Shown piece by piece: positions 24,101 through 37,698 of a stretch of 64,000 nucleotides of DNA (position 1 is its first letter; each line of letters opens with the position of its first letter). This DNA is from Trematomus loennbergii (lineage: Eukaryota; Chordata; Actinopteri; Perciformes; Nototheniidae): positions 2,899,770-2,963,769 of the forward strand of contig JAAOOA010000012.1 in the NCBI GenBank assembly GCA_012861695.1, given 5' to 3'. Both the position numbers and the translations under genes were made by a program. Under the pieces are notes generated by a model, which made no database searches, was not told where the DNA came from, and saw nothing but the letters and a program-made list of their open reading frames with translations.

Positions 24101-26779
24101 CTTTATCTCCTTCTTTTCTCTGGAAAATAAATAAATCATAATTATGCTGTTCCACTGGGGCAAAAACATACTTGGTAAAATCTGAATGTTATTGTCATTG
24201 CCAAAGCCTTTCATTGTTGGAGGCATTTAAAAGAGTTTAATTTATACGTTTTGCTTATGGTTAGTAATTTCCATTGGCGTAAAATAACAAAACTGAGAGT
24301 CTACAAAAATGCTGGCATCTCTGTGGGGCTGTACTAACCCAGTGGTGAACATAAAAAAAATGGACTCAATCATGTTCACTTTTCAGTGTTGAGTAGGAGA
24401 TTTACTTCAGTTTGCATAGCTTTCTAATAGTACGGCTACATTCAAATTTGCATAGTGAGTCAAGTAGTTAAATTACCTTTTTGCTATTTTGTTTTGTGTA
24501 GTTAACTGCTGAAGCTGCCAACAATTTAAGGCCATACAAAGAAATGTTATCATTGCTTCTCTACTGTGATTGAACTGCTTTTATTCTGCTCTTACAAAAG
24601 TGGTTTGGATTGAAAAAAGCAAGAGTTTTTTTTGCTTTTTTTTAGCAACCCCATGTCTTAAAAATATGTTTTTTTTCAAAACGATGTTTTGAAATAAACA
24701 TAGTTGAGTGTTGCTGGCATCTTTGTTTGTTTTTCGTATCACATGCATATTGTCAATTTGAGTGTTTTTTTACAAAATAGTAGTTGTAGTTACGGCAAAA
24801 AATATTTCTAGTTTTGCTTTAGTTCATGTTTTTCAGTGTGACGTTATTGGTAGCTTCCAAAACTCTGTCCCATTTATTAAGTCCACAAGGAATTGGTTAA
24901 TATTCTGGTTCTGTTTATCTGTTTGTCAACAGGCAAAACTACTTTCTCGAGTTCCATGAAACTTAGAGGTAGTTATAGCATGGGCAACGGAGGAACTCAA
25001 CCCATTTCGGAGTGAATCAGGATCGCTAGGCGGATATACGCATTATTTAGTCCTGATTGAGGTAGACCTCAAACAGTGATACATTGGTTAAGTCTGCATG
25101 TTTTTGTGGCTATGTATCATCCGGTCCTGCGTGCTGTTGAAAACCACAGAGCACTCAGGCCATGTGGGCACCCAGATTCCTCCTTTACCCAAACACCTGC
25201 ACTCCTCTTCACACATCTGCATGGCCTGTTTCCTTCGGTCTCACGCTAGCCCTCTACCTGGCAACCACATGTGGACAGCTCCAAAACACGAGGCACATTC
25301 ATGAGTGTGGTAGCTCAAATAATCAGCTTTATGAAACTATATGGAGCTTAAAGGAGGAGGAAATAGTTGACATGGTGGATGCACCCAGAGCTGCCAGGGC
25401 TAATGTCAACAGTGTCTGGATTATGGCTTTTTTGATGAAGACATGTGGCAAACACTACTGCAGAGGACCGGCGCCGTTTGACTCACCTATCAGGTGCCGG
25501 GGGTCAGGGGGTCACAGCTGCAGTTAATTAACATACCAGCTCATCGTATTGGCAGCACGTACAGCTGTCAATTGGACCCACATAGAGAGTAAAGAATGTT
25601 TAGGTTTCCCAGTGTATCAAGCTTTAAGCTTATCAAAGGTGTTTTTGTCTCTTTCTGTTCTTTCCCCACATTCTTTCATCACCTTCTTCTTTATTTTTAC
25701 TCGCTCCTTTGTTCCAGCCACAACATTTGTAGCAGACCTGAAAGGTGAGCCCGGCCGAGGCTCTCACCGTAAGCCGCGTGTTTCACATTACAGGAATATT
25801 TCCACTTTGTATTTTGCTTACCTCCGGCGCTGATAAAATGCTCAGGAGGCTTCAGAAAGTACAGCCTTCCTTCGGGATGCTTACAGTGACCGAATGTCTG
25901 AGTGCAGGAACATAACAAGAGGCCTATTCAGGCGGCTCCTGCTGAGCATGGCGAGGTGCAGCTCACAGCGGAGGGCCCCGCTCCGTCCAGCTCAGCAAGA
26001 AAACACACAAGGCTCAGCTCTGCGCTGCTGGGCCGTGGCAGAGCCCACCAACGGTTGGCTTTCAGACTGCGGAATGTTTCCAAACTGCATGAAGAACCCA
26101 TTTCAACTTATTTAGTCTAGCAGTTAGCGTTGGACTCCTAAATAGCCGTCTTTGTAAGTGGTTTACAACTGAGTGGTCAACTCCTGCAATAAAAAACATT
26201 TTTGTGGATTATTCCCACGTTTTCTCAATCTGAATGGTTTTGTTTCGAGTCACGGAACATTACCGTGAGAAAAATTGAATGATTTATTTCTCTGTGTAGC
26301 CACTTATCTTATAAAACTTCAAGAGCTGGAACTGTGGAAACAAATTAAACTCACTGGCAGGTTTTTACCTTCACACTTGTAACATTTTAAGACTTTACAT
26401 AGCAAATTATTGAGTATTCTGAGAATATTGCCGAACAAATTTGAAGTGACAGTGGACAGTGAAGTGAGGCTTTGAGCAGATTTTATGGAGGTTCTTTGTT
26501 TCCTGCTGAGACCAGGTGTGCATGAAAGCACAGAAACAGGTGAGCCCTCATCATGAGTGTGAGATGGTCATACGGTATTACAGAATACAGGATAAGAAAA
26601 TAAAAACTACACACACACCCAAATAATGCCATACACACACATTACTGTATGTGTATTGCTGACACAATTTTGGATTGTAGTGGCAAACAAAGAACATTTC
26701 TATGACTTTCTTTGTCTGAATGAAACAGGTATTTTCTGACAATGTAATATGTTACTTTATTATTTATAGTTTTGAGTGA

Positions 26780-27120
26780 TTAAAGAGGTCCTATTGTGCT
26801 TTTTGGGGGGTTTCATTCCTGTAGTGTGTTGTATAGGTTTTTGTGCATGTAGATGGTCTGGAAAGGCTTTTCTTAAGTATTATAGTGACATCACTATGTA
26901 ACACTAATGCTTTCTATTGGCTAGCGCTCCAAGATTGTTATAGGCCAAGGGTGGGCATTCTAAGGGTTTGATCAATCACAACAGAGCCAGCCAGCTAACC
27001 AATCAGAGCAGATTTGGCACTGGCGCTGCAGAAAAATATGATCTTTTTTTAACATTAGAGCTTGTAAACATGTCACAGTAAAGGCACAAAATGAAAATTA
27101 GCACAATAGGGCCTCTTTAA
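26780..27120 (+). mobile_element. complete 341-bp element with TTAA-type terminal inverted repeats
   Basis: The left end TTAAAGAGGTCCTATTGTGC and right end GCACAATAGGGCCTCTTTAA are inverted repeats with one mismatch, and TTAA lies at both outer borders. The interior is shared with the copies at 16755 and 30365. It has no coding capacity and is a miniature inverted-repeat element, probably mobilised by a TTAA-specific transposase. Confidence 0.88.
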
Positions 27121-27614
27121 TTAAAAAAACAAATTTAGTCTCCAGAAAATGTGTGCTATAATGCATCCAAAGGCGGAGTAAAAAGTGGACCCATGTGACT
27201 TTTGAAACATTTAAAAATCCCTTGTCTAATTGAGAGGAATGTTGATGCTAAAAGCAGATAACATTGCGGACTCAGATGACTGTTTGAGTCTTTACTACTT
27301 GTGTTACTGTCACCTAAGCGTTACCTTATGAAATACATGATAGTTGACACTGTGAAAACAGAAAACCTTTCTCATATTGTCAGTCAGCTCATTGCGTCCC
27401 TACGACGAAATGCAAGGATTTTCACTAACCCTTACTATTTAAAACACACTTTTTTTCTTCAGGCTAAAGCAGGCATCTGGACTGTCACAGTTAGGAGTGG
27501 AAGGGGAGTTGTAAACGGATGTTTTGATTTGGTCTCGCTGTTGTTAAGCACAGCCCCCATTTACTTCAATTCATCAAGAATTTTCTCAGTTTTTTGTTTG
27601 TATTGCAAGAAATA

Positions 27615-27650
27615 CAAATAATAATTTTGTGGGTGAATTATTCCTTTAAC
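27615..27650 (-). mobile_element. terminus of a TTAA-type short DNA element
   Basis: The end TGGGTGAATTATTCCTTTAAC is the inverted counterpart of the terminus at 9444. No partner end was found between 27.2 and 27.6 kb. Confidence 0.5.
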
Positions 27651-28101
27651 AAAGCGCGTATATAAGAAACTAACAACCAATAATGAAATCACCTGACCAT
27701 GTCTTAACAGTGTTTATTTTCCCCTATCACATCTGTGAGGTTGTAATTGATTATAGCTGGTGTGAAGGAATACTACATATCCCACCAATTAAATTAAACA
27801 GCTGCAGCCTTTGGTATTTATTATGAATTATTTGGTAATTAAAGCGTATCAACTTGTTTTATATTTTATTCATGTGACTTGATTGGATTGACCAATTAAA
27901 TGAACTTACAGCAGAGAGGTCAGTGAGTGAGATCTGTCTGGGGTGAGAGCTGTAACCAGTCCAGTGCCTGTCAGTAAGTCTGGCTCTGGTGGGGGTGAGG
28001 GTGGTGTATGGGTGAGGGGGGGGTCCCTGTCCTGGAATAGCTCCCATGGCCTGGAATGCTCTGGGGAATGTGCAGCGTGGGGTTTGATTGGTCAGGATGG
28101 G

Positions 28102-28103
<2 letters not shown>

Positions 28104-28145
<42 letters not shown>

Positions 28146-28148
28146 TGT

Positions 28149-28240
<92 letters not shown>
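28104..28240. repeat. (TG)n microsatellite
   Basis: About 137 bases of TG with two GG interruptions near 28138 and 28149. Confidence 0.97.
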
Positions 28241-29511
28241 GTGGTTGAGCAGCATTAGTGATCAGGAGGTTATGGAATCTGTAGAGAATGAGCGAGGGCA
28301 GATCAATCATTACACACGTTTAGGAAACTCCTCTGTGCGCTCGGCAGGTGGACAGCATGGCAGTGTGTGTGCGTGGGGGGGGTCTCCGCCCTGCTTCTGT
28401 CCTGTCTGCACCTTACCCCCCCCCCCACGCCTCTTGTGTGTATGTGTGTCGCTCCACTCCAGGCTTTGTGAAACCAGATCTGCCTCGTCCATCTCGGAGC
28501 AGCAGAGCACAGACAGGCGGCCCATTAGGCCTCATGCTCTGCGGGTTGACCTTTGAACCCCCCTGGTCCCTGTTTGACCAAAATGGGCTGAGCGGCCATG
28601 CTAGGTCAGCGTTTTTCTGGGTCATCACAGGCTATCAGCGGCTATCTGTGTATCTGCCAATCAGCGGGGGACTCTCCAAGGTCTGCAAACATTACTGGCT
28701 CATGTACAAACAGGCAGATATGTGCCTCACACACACACTGAAGATGGACTTTAAAGGGTGCTTTCATTTCGCTGTGTCAACCTTAAGACAGTGTAATGAC
28801 TCTGTATCAGAGTAACGAGTCAGGCTAACAGGAGCGTGTAAGAGACGGCATCAGACTCTCATGGCCCGGCCTGCTGGAAGCGATGGCCTCTGCAGGATTC
28901 CTGCGCTAACCCCCGGGTTCCTGCTCTCGCTCCCTGCCCGGCAAACCCAAATCTCTGCCACAACATCCCAGACATGAGGACTACTCCCTCTGCCGTGTTT
29001 GCTCAGCTGCGCCGGCTTTGTGTCGGTGTATCGAAACCCCCTTGTTCCTGCTCCTGTTGCTGTTTTCTCCCTCTTCTTCTGTTTGGTTTCTCTTCTCTCG
29101 ACGCTTTGTAGCTTCATTTGTTCTTTGTTTTGCTTTGGGAGAACGCGTCTGACGTTTCCAGGGGATTGACGGCGGGGAGGTCAGGAGGTCGAAGTGAGGC
29201 GGCTACCTGAGGAAGTCTCACGTCTTGTGCCGCATAGTGTCACAGGGGTGTCAACATGTACAGTAGTCGTGTAAACACCTCTCTGCTGTGCCCACTCTCT
29301 CTGTCTCACTGCAGCTACTCATGCACTTACAGGGTTTACAAATAAATAGCTCCAATTTGGTTAGCAGGCGTAATAACTTAATAGCTTGGGCCCAAGATTT
29401 AAACACAGTCTCATAAATGCAATTTAAGGTTATTTATGTGGATGCAGCAGCTCATTTGAAAGCACTAAAGTTGCAATTAAAGTCCATTTTCAGATACAGT
29501 TTGGCTCTAAC

Positions 29512-29698
29512 CTGCAAAGATGCGTAACCGCTTGCGTCTCGGAGGCGGCCCCAGGCCTGACACCCCGGTGCACTCGTCTTCATCGTCACAGTCACCGCTC
29601 TCGAATCCCTCTTCCCCCTCGTCGTTCCACCCGTCCCCTCCACTAACCCGCGACCGGGCTCTCCAGCGCTTCTCGGATACCGTCACCAGCCGCAGCAG
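29512..29698 (-). CDS. gpc3: glypican-3 exon 7 (heparan sulfate attachment region)
   Basis: The acceptor TTTGTCCCACAG precedes CTG CTG CGG, and the exon ends TTT GCA G|GTTAGA (62 codons plus one base). It opens LLRLVTV, continuing exon 6 KHINQ as in human KHINQLLR. Residues 29-43 read EEGFESGDCDDEDEC, nearly identical to the human GPC3 attachment segment. Ser34-Gly35 inside this acidic cluster and Ser47-Gly48 (VSGLG) are the expected heparan sulfate attachment sites, and SGG at 19-21 is a possible third. Two conserved cysteines (37 and 43) flank the acidic run. A basic patch, PPPRRKRLR, near the end is more pronounced than in human MIKVKNQLR. The match is enough to identify GPC3 on its own. 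Confidence 0.9.
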
Positions 29699-30364
29699 CT
29701 GTGGGACAAACAGGAAGAGGTTTAAAGGTAATGAGGTTAAAAAGCACCCCGCCCTCACAAACTTCATGAATCATTCTGTGGCCGGAATGTGCCGGTGCAT
29801 TAATGGTTTAACAATGCCGTTAAAATAAATAAGGGGTGTCTCTTGATCCGAGCATGTACCGTGTGGTTAGAACAGCATGAGGGGAATTCCTGACAAAATC
29901 TCGGTGAGATCTGAAAGCGTTGGTATTTGACGAACGCTAATTATATCACCAGGCAGGAAAACAGTTTTGTTATCGGTGCCAGTTTTGTTATTTCTGTCCA
30001 AACGTGATTCATTCAAAGGTTTGTGGCTGTCTCCCCATGTAATTTACTGGTAGGAAAAGAACCTCGTGGGCCAAGCAGACTGGTGCAATTGTGTTGTTAC
30101 TGGCAAACAGTATTGTGCCCAGGTCACATCTAGACCTGGAAGTATTAAAAGATCCGACCCAACCCATGATTAAACAACATTGGCTGCTACACATTGATTT
30201 AGTTGAAAGCTCTTTATTTTGTAACCTCGTTTGAGATGGGTCTGCTGGTCTTGAATCACAAAACTCCATTCAAAAAGATGTTAATAAATGCTGCAGAATA
30301 ATTTTTATTTCTGATTTCTAGAGAAATAATCCAAAAATGTTTGTTCTAATCTACCCACATTTAC

Positions 30365-30817
30365 TTAAGGCGGCACTTTCTGCTCATTTTCAGGTTCATA
30401 TTTGTATTGTGTTCCTCCACTGTGACATGTTTACATGCTCTAATGTTCAAAAAGCTCTTTATTTTCCTCATACTGCCGGTGCTGCAGCACCTCTTTTCAC
30501 CCTCTGTCTGAAACCAGAGCCCAGTCTGCTCTGATTGGTTAGCTGGTCGGGTCTGTTGTGACTTAGAGATGTCCCGCCCCTCAGCCTATCACGTACACGT
30601 GTGTTGGAGCACTAGCTAATACAAGCGTGAGTGTTACATAGTGATGTCACTATGTTACAGAAGTGAACAAAGGTGTCCAATGAAGGCTTTTCAGGCAAGG
30701 GGGGGGGGGGGAGTGTGTGGGAGAGAAACACAGGGATTTTGCAGACCATATACATGCATATACAACACACTACAGGGAAGGGAAAAAAACCCAAAAAGCA
30801 CAAAAGGGCCTCTTTAA
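30365..30817 (-). mobile_element. inverted copy of the TTAAAGAGGTCCTATTGTGC element family
   Basis: Read on the minus strand it begins TTAAAGAGGCCCTTTTGTGC at 30817 and carries TAGTGACATCACTATGTAACAC and GAACATTAGAGCATGTAAACAT, like the copy at 26780. The far end (TTAAGGCGGCACTTTCTGC at 30365) is more diverged. It is about 110 bases longer than that copy and includes a G run. Confidence 0.8.
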
Positions 30818-30912
30818 TGTTTTCCTGGTCTTGTGAATGTATATGTTATGATGTAAAAAAAAAATATGTACATTTTTGTAATATTCCGACTTATTTTATT
30901 CTCTTGACTAGG

Positions 30913-31210
30913 TTCAATTAGAATCAGAATCAGAATACCTTTATTAGTCCCACAGAGGGGAAATTTGCATCGTTACAGCAGGAAAGAGCCACAGACAGCT
31001 TAATGTTACCTATGTTAAGAAAAAAGTACTAAGTTATGTTATAATAAAAAAATAATATAAAAAATAAAAGTAAAAGAAAAATACTTTCCAAAATACAAAT
31101 CCTGTAACAGTTCTTAGGATTTAGCAGCCAGGTATATATTACACAGTTATTAATGGCATATGTATATAATGTATATATTGCACATATAGCACATATTGCA
31201 CATAGTATGA
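30913..31210. mobile_element. teleost repeat with TTTATTAGTCCCACAGAGGGG
   Basis: The block AGAATCAGAATCAGAATACC, then TTTATTAGTCCCACAGAGGGG and AAATTTGCATCG, is the recognisable start of a repeat found in very many fish genomes, followed by AT-rich and TATATTGCACATA-type sequence. The class is not certain from sequence alone. Confidence 0.6.
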
Positions 31211-32879
31211 TGGTGTCGAAACATCTTTCTCAAGTAAGACCTGGCCAATATAGAAGCAAACAAGACAAATACAAAAGGGAAAAATGTAAATCAACCCACA
31301 GATTAAACTCTGATATTATTATAAAGAGGGCTAAGACAACATGCAAGTCACGCTCTTAAACAAACAAATCTGAAATTATTAGCAACTACATTTTATTCCA
31401 CTTTGGCCTCGGGGCTGTAAAAGCAGATGTTGTTCAACTCAGATATTTTTCCCACGCGGATTACAGAAGCTCATAATTTGTTTGTGCAAAACAAACCAGA
31501 AGTGTTTATTGAGAACTGCGGTAAACTAATCAACTCATAAATAATAAAGAAATGTCCAAGAGCTGTAAAGGAATATCATAAAAAAATCTCTGAATTCCTT
31601 TTGACCAAATGTAAAAGGAGTGGAAGAAGAAAACTTTATAAACCCAATTACTAAAACTCTGAAGAAAAGGGAACTTAAAACACAACTTTCGCATACTTCT
31701 TGTTGCGTACCAGAGAAAAAGGATCCTGTCTTGTATCCACGGGTGAGAAACACGTGAGCCAGCTCGGAGACAACCTACATGGCCGCTCTCTGACCATCTT
31801 TTAGGCTCCACAACATCGCACATGATTGAGAGCCCTGCCAAGGTAACAGATGTGCTAAATTCCACCCGCCTGCCCTCCAAGCTTCCTTTCATCTAACCGC
31901 CCTCCCTCCTCCGTTGTTTTTTTATTGATTTCCTTCCTATCTGCATAAGTCAGCATGCATTTTTTGTTGTTGTTTTTACTTGTTTTGGCTGGCTACGGGA
32001 GAAAATTGACTTCATATGGGCCTGGTCCAAGTCAGCTGCAACGTCTGCCTGTGTGTTTGTGCGAGACGGAGAGCGGAGGTATGAAAACGAAACAGAGTTA
32101 ATCACAGAATTACGTCACTTCAAACAGTTAAACAACCCTGTGTCCCTCGCCCGCATAAACAAACCAGTCGATCCGGTCGAAGTGACATAAACTCCAAAGT
32201 TTGGAGAGGAAACAAACATCACCTTGTTCCCAGCATGGCTGCCATGCAACAAACCTCCATTCATTTCTCAACATTGAGGCCATACACGCACGATGACCAC
32301 AACATTTTCTAAAAGCCAGGTCACTTAGAACGAGGGATGGACAAACAGTAAGACTCAGACAGGACGGTTGATCCGTAGGAACATTTTGACTTCTGTTTGA
32401 GGCCACAGAGCAAAGCGCCACCAGTTGACAGAGCGGAGGCCTCAGGTGTCGCATTAAAACACGTCCCATGTACAAACCCTCCACGGGATGAATGGTGGTT
32501 TAATGTACTCGGCTGTTTTGTTACAGAAAGAACCATGTTTGCCTGCGTTTGCCGGAGTCCTTCATAGATTTACTGAGGTCTTGAAATTCCTTCTGGTGGT
32601 CTGTATCCTGGCAACTCAGTTGGACTTTGGTAAGGGGAGGGGCGCCTTGCAAACCAATTAAAAGGGCACACAAACACTTGTAAAGCAGGGAAAGAAAGAT
32701 GTGGTTCAGGGTATTTTAGAACAAAACCTAAAAAAAGGTATGACGAGTAAGGGGGAAAACACTGAGAGCAACTGTTGCGTCCCTGTTTAGAGCTCGGTGT
32801 GTGAACACTGCCATGTGTAAGTCACCACCTACCAGCAAACACAGCGACTCCCTTCAACACATAAACAGACATGCTGTCC

Positions 32880-33300
32880 TCTGACTCACTGTATACTGAT
32901 GTTGGAAAACACAACTCTACATCCATGCTAGCACCTCTGTGAAGCTGAAATCAGCATGCTAACATGCTCACAATGCCAATGCTAACATGCTTGTAGGTTT
33001 AATGTTTTAGTGATTAGCATCTTAAGTTAGCATTTTAGCAAACCCAACAAGTGTTTTTGGTAAAAGTGGTTTGTTTTGAGATATTTGGTTATGATGGAAA
33101 TCATTGGACGAATTCAAATGATGACCTGATGATGGAGCTACAAAAGTCTCTGGATAGCCAAAGTTTATGTAATTTATTCTGAGGGAAACACAAATGGCTG
33201 TACCAAATGTCATGGCAATCCATGTGATAGCTGCTGAGATATTTCAGTCTGAAGCTAAATGCAATGACCGACCAACAGATCAACACTGCCAGGGCTAGAT
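32880..33300 (-). mobile_element. teleost interspersed repeat (AGCATGCTAACATGC ... CATGGCAATCCATG)
   Basis: The block contains AAATCAGCATGCTAACATGC, GCTAACATGCTTG, ACCAAATGTCATGGCAATCC and GAGATATTTCAGTCTGAAGC, ending with CGACCAACAGATCAACACTGCC. These phrases belong to a high-copy teleost repeat. Related phrases occur at 41250-42250 and 46790-47870 in the opposite sense. Confidence 0.65.
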
Positions 33301-36300
33301 CCAAAAAACACAACAGGATCTGAGAGTTTTACATTTTGGATACAAAATCCAGTTCCAGACGCACATGTGAAGGAAGTAGGATCAAGAACACACAAGCTAT
33401 AAATAACAGCAGATGATCAGCAGATGAAAAATAACACAAAAAAACGTTTTTGGGGAAGAACTTGGCTGTGTAATCATAGTCGTGGTCTCAATGAGCCATA
33501 GCAGCAAGCCGTGCCCTGCTTCACATGGGGGGGGGGGGAGGGGGGGCCTCCCTCCGAGCCTCTGTGGCACAGCGCTGTGGCTTCTGCCCACCGACTGACT
33601 GCCTCTGCCACGGCTGCGGTGGCGGGGAGGGGTGGGATGTATGTTTGTGTCGAAAGTGATGCTGCGCTTTTGGCATGGCTGAGCCGCAGCGTGATCCGGC
33701 AAGAGCCTCCAGATTTACCACAAGAGGGAGAAACCTCAAGTTGCTTCGGGCTGGAATCTTCTGCAATTAAAAAAAAACTAAACCCAAGCAAAAGGAAGCA
33801 GGGAGGAAACAAATAAAAGACACATTTTTGGGGAGAAATGTGCAGTATGTTTCGCATTAGGAGAGGAAATCGGGCGCTCTTGCTCTTCCCTTCTCTCTTC
33901 TGTTCTGTTCTGTTTTCCAGAGTTGCATCGGGTCCAGTCACTTCAGACATAAAGAACATGTAATCAGGATGGCAATAGGCATCCCGCAGGACACAGAGTT
34001 CACATCCCTTGAACACAAAAGCGCAAGTCACACTAAGGAAACACAGGCTGAAAAGCTGCATACAAAGCCCAAACATGTGGCCAATTGCTCAATGCAGGCC
34101 AGCCCAGACAGAGACACAGAAACCGCAAGTCTGTCGCTGCCTCCCACACATGACATGAACTCCACACAGGGTCACTGTTCCACACAACAGCTGCACCCGG
34201 GCCCGGCCACTGGTTGACCCGCGCCGATAAAAAAAATCAACCTGCGCTCCTTGACCATCAGCTGTGGTCTTTAAGAGGAGCTGGAACCAAGATCCTGGTT
34301 TAAGTTTGACCTAAAAATCACATGAAAAAGGACAAAGACAAATAATGTATTATTAACGTCATAACTGCTGAAGTGAATGAGTGATGTTGGGAAGAGGGAG
34401 AGGATGAGTAATGAAGACAGAAGAGAAAAGGGTCTTCTTGTCAGTGTGTGTGATTGGGATCAGGCCCTGTGTTATGTCCTCCACTCGAGCACAGGACTTG
34501 TCTGGACAAGACGCCCATGACTCGGCCCAGACGGAATCTGCTGCTGTGAATTTTTCTATCAATGCCTCAACACATCTTGTCTACAAATCTAATCTACACA
34601 ACTACAGGCTTAGGATCCCAAACAGAGCACTTCTTGCAATATGTTCATAGAGAAAGCCACCCTCAAACGTTGATGGTTTCTACAATTGCTCGGAGCTGAT
34701 CATCACACACTCTTTTTTTGGTTAATAGTGATGAAAACTGACAAGACGTTTTGGGTTTTTAATCATATATTCTGTCTTTTTATACACATTTTACATATGA
34801 ACAACTGGTCCAAGTGTAATGTGATATGCATGATGTTGAGTGTAATATGGTTCATATTCAGTGACAAACCCACAGGAAGTTATCAGAACTTTTACTTGCA
34901 AGGTTCCCATTCAAAATGTACTACAAGTTTAATGTGAGTCTTAAGAAAATTGGCAAGAAATGAAAAGATAACAATGCGAATAAATGTGTGTTTCAATACA
35001 CAGTCTGTATGCAGTCATTAGGAGTATTATTTAGAGTTGTTTCATTGTGATAAGCAGGAGGTGGAGCAATTCTCCAGTCAAAAACCATAATACCATTGCA
35101 GAAGAAAAGGGCGCCCCGAGATGACATAATTGAAAAAGCGGTTGAAAAACAATGTAGAAAACTCAATGTGAAGATACTTTTATTCAGTTTGTTTAATGTA
35201 TTAATATGTAAGGTTGCATCCGATCCTTGTGGAGTGAAGAGTAGAATATTTAAATCTGCCGCCATTTTTTGTCTCTTCAGCAGAGCAGATGCTTCAGAGG
35301 ACTTTGAAGTTACATGCTTCCTTTATGTAACTTATTGACTATTAATTGCACGTTTTCACATTTGGCTTTTAAGGATTCACAGTTCTCCACCAAAACCAAA
35401 AAAAAAATGTTCTGCCAAATCTTTGGTGTTTGCAGTTTTTTGGAGCACAAATTGAAGTTGTGCATAAATACTGGTATTTCATTCAGCTATTTGATTTTGG
35501 TTTTATTACCCTCACCTTTACTTCTCTAGTTCACTCTCACCGCTCTCATAGTTCTTGTGGAAAGCAGCTGTTCAGCTTGGTGACTACAATCTTATCATGC
35601 CCAATAAAATATGTGGCCAAAATTAAGAAAATAAGACCTGAATTGTAATAAACTGAAGTTATTCTTTAATTTGTTAAGGTAACAGAGAATCCAGTTCTAA
35701 AGTTAGAGAAGTCGTCTTTTATCATGTGACAGCATACTATAATAAATATACTTAATGAACTGCTGCATTTTACCCTGTGGCTTTAATGTTCTGATATTTA
35801 TCTGAAAGCTCCATTAAAGCCAAAAAAAACTGTACAGCAGACTGTATATTTTTGAATCAGTGTAAGAGCCGTTCCCCAGGTCACTGTGTTAGACATATCC
35901 AACACATGCCTTTTCAACACAGACGATTCTTTCGTGATAAATGAAGGAAATGGACTTTCCTTTCCCCTAATCCCCACATGTATACTGAACTGCTGTGCAT
36001 GTATCAAGTTAGCAGACATGCTGTTTGGACAGGAGACGCAGGAGAATGAATGAGGGACACCGTGGGAGAACGGCGGACAGACGGAGGAATGACAGGAGGC
36101 TCTTTCCACACGGTGAGTCATGGAAAGCTCCTTAGCACGCCGACAGGACGACACAGTCCCACCCACTCTCATTACTCAACTTTGATTGAATCCGAAAAGT
36201 AAAAGGGGAGACCTATGCTCTCCCATTCTTCTCTCTGTTACTTTATTTCTCTTCCTCTATCTCCCCGCGGTCAAGTATGTCACGCAACGGGAGCCCAGCC

Positions 36301-37536
36301 TCAGACAGTTAATGCAGACAAGATTAATTTCCTGATGTTAATTCCAGTTGGAACAGAAAACCGAGAGAGAGGGGAAAAAGAGCTCTCCAGTCGAGTGTAA
36401 AACTGGGCGTGTGTCCACTCCACCTTACTGACTAAGCCTATAAGGCTATTTCCAGATCTCTCTAGTTTGGACCGAAACCTGGATGAATGTTTATACTTTG
36501 TTGGCAAGGACTTCTGGTGGATCATCTTTGAAAAGCTAATAAAAACTCTAAAACCTTTGACATATACTTAAGATTACCAAAATGTTTGCCAGTTCATCTT
36601 TTGTAAGAATAAACCATTCCTTGTTTTTCCAGACGTCCTCAGTTCAAGGCATGGCCTGCACACACAGGGTTAAGTCCCGCTTAAATATATCTGGTATGAC
36701 AACAATTTTCAATCTTATTTGAAGCTAACCAAATGAAAATCTTGACTTATGTCTGTGAATGTGCCCGATTGTCTGCATGGGGTTTAATAGTTTAAAACAT
36801 CACGTTCCTGCACAGGCCACTGGTTGCTAAATCAGATTACGCCTCTCAGACAATCTCTTTTTGTCTGCTGCTCGTCTGCTTTACACGTTATCGCCGTGGT
36901 TCCCAGAGTCATGTGTTGCTCAGAGACCCTACCGTTTTCGACATTAGTAGACTGTGGCTGTGCGTCCTTTGATCACAGCTAGCGGGAGCCAACAGACATG
37001 AGGTTGGGTAAACGTTTAATATAATAAAAGGTGGAGTGGTTCAGTGGGCTGTGGAGCTACAAGAAGCTATTCTGGTTAGCATAGCATGTAGCTTAAAGAA
37101 ACCCAGAGAGAAATGGCTAGAGAGTGATGGAAAATAGCAATGTAGGATCAGAGGAACCACCCCATACTGTCAAGGTATGAGTTTCTAGAAAGATGAAAAG
37201 ATGGGAGCATGTGAGGGAATGATAAAGTCAGCGAGCGCTAACACTTTGACAGGTCCAGAGAGGAGCCTCAACTCCTCTGTGCCCCCCAGAGCACCGCTGC
37301 CTCAAACAAAAGGCAGAGGAGGAACAGAGGAGGTCTCTGACCCTCACAGGGAGACCCTCTGATGACCTAGCAGAGACAGGAAACAGGAAGTGTGACCCCT
37401 GACCTCTTTCGGGGGGGGGGGGGATCCGAACACGTGACTGTGCCCAGTGACAACAAGTCCAGGATGTGCGGATCAGATCAGAGACCGCAGCAGGAAGACT
37501 CAGCTGTTCATGTCTCAGCTCCCTGACAGCTCCACA

Positions 37537-37698
<162 letters not shown>

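Larger units (their letters stand above)
15863..29511 (-). other. gpc3: gpc3 intron 7
   Basis: About 13.6 kb with donor GTTAGA at 29511 and acceptor CTCTCAG at 15863. It holds element copies at 16755-17070 and 26780-27120, a TTAA-type terminus at 27650, and microsatellites at 18066, 21175 and 28104. A segment near 16560-16700 resembles a common teleost repeat (GAGTTTAGCATACAAAGAAT). Stretches around 17.9-19.6, 21.3-23.8 and 25.1-26.1 kb look free of recognisable repeats and have higher GC. No other gene is supported. Confidence 0.75.

Noticed and set aside
33474..34076. 200-codon minus-strand reading frame
   Set aside because: No recognisable domain, low-complexity Pro/Gly stretches opposite a G run, no splice or start context, and it lies inside gpc3 intron 6 in sense orientation.
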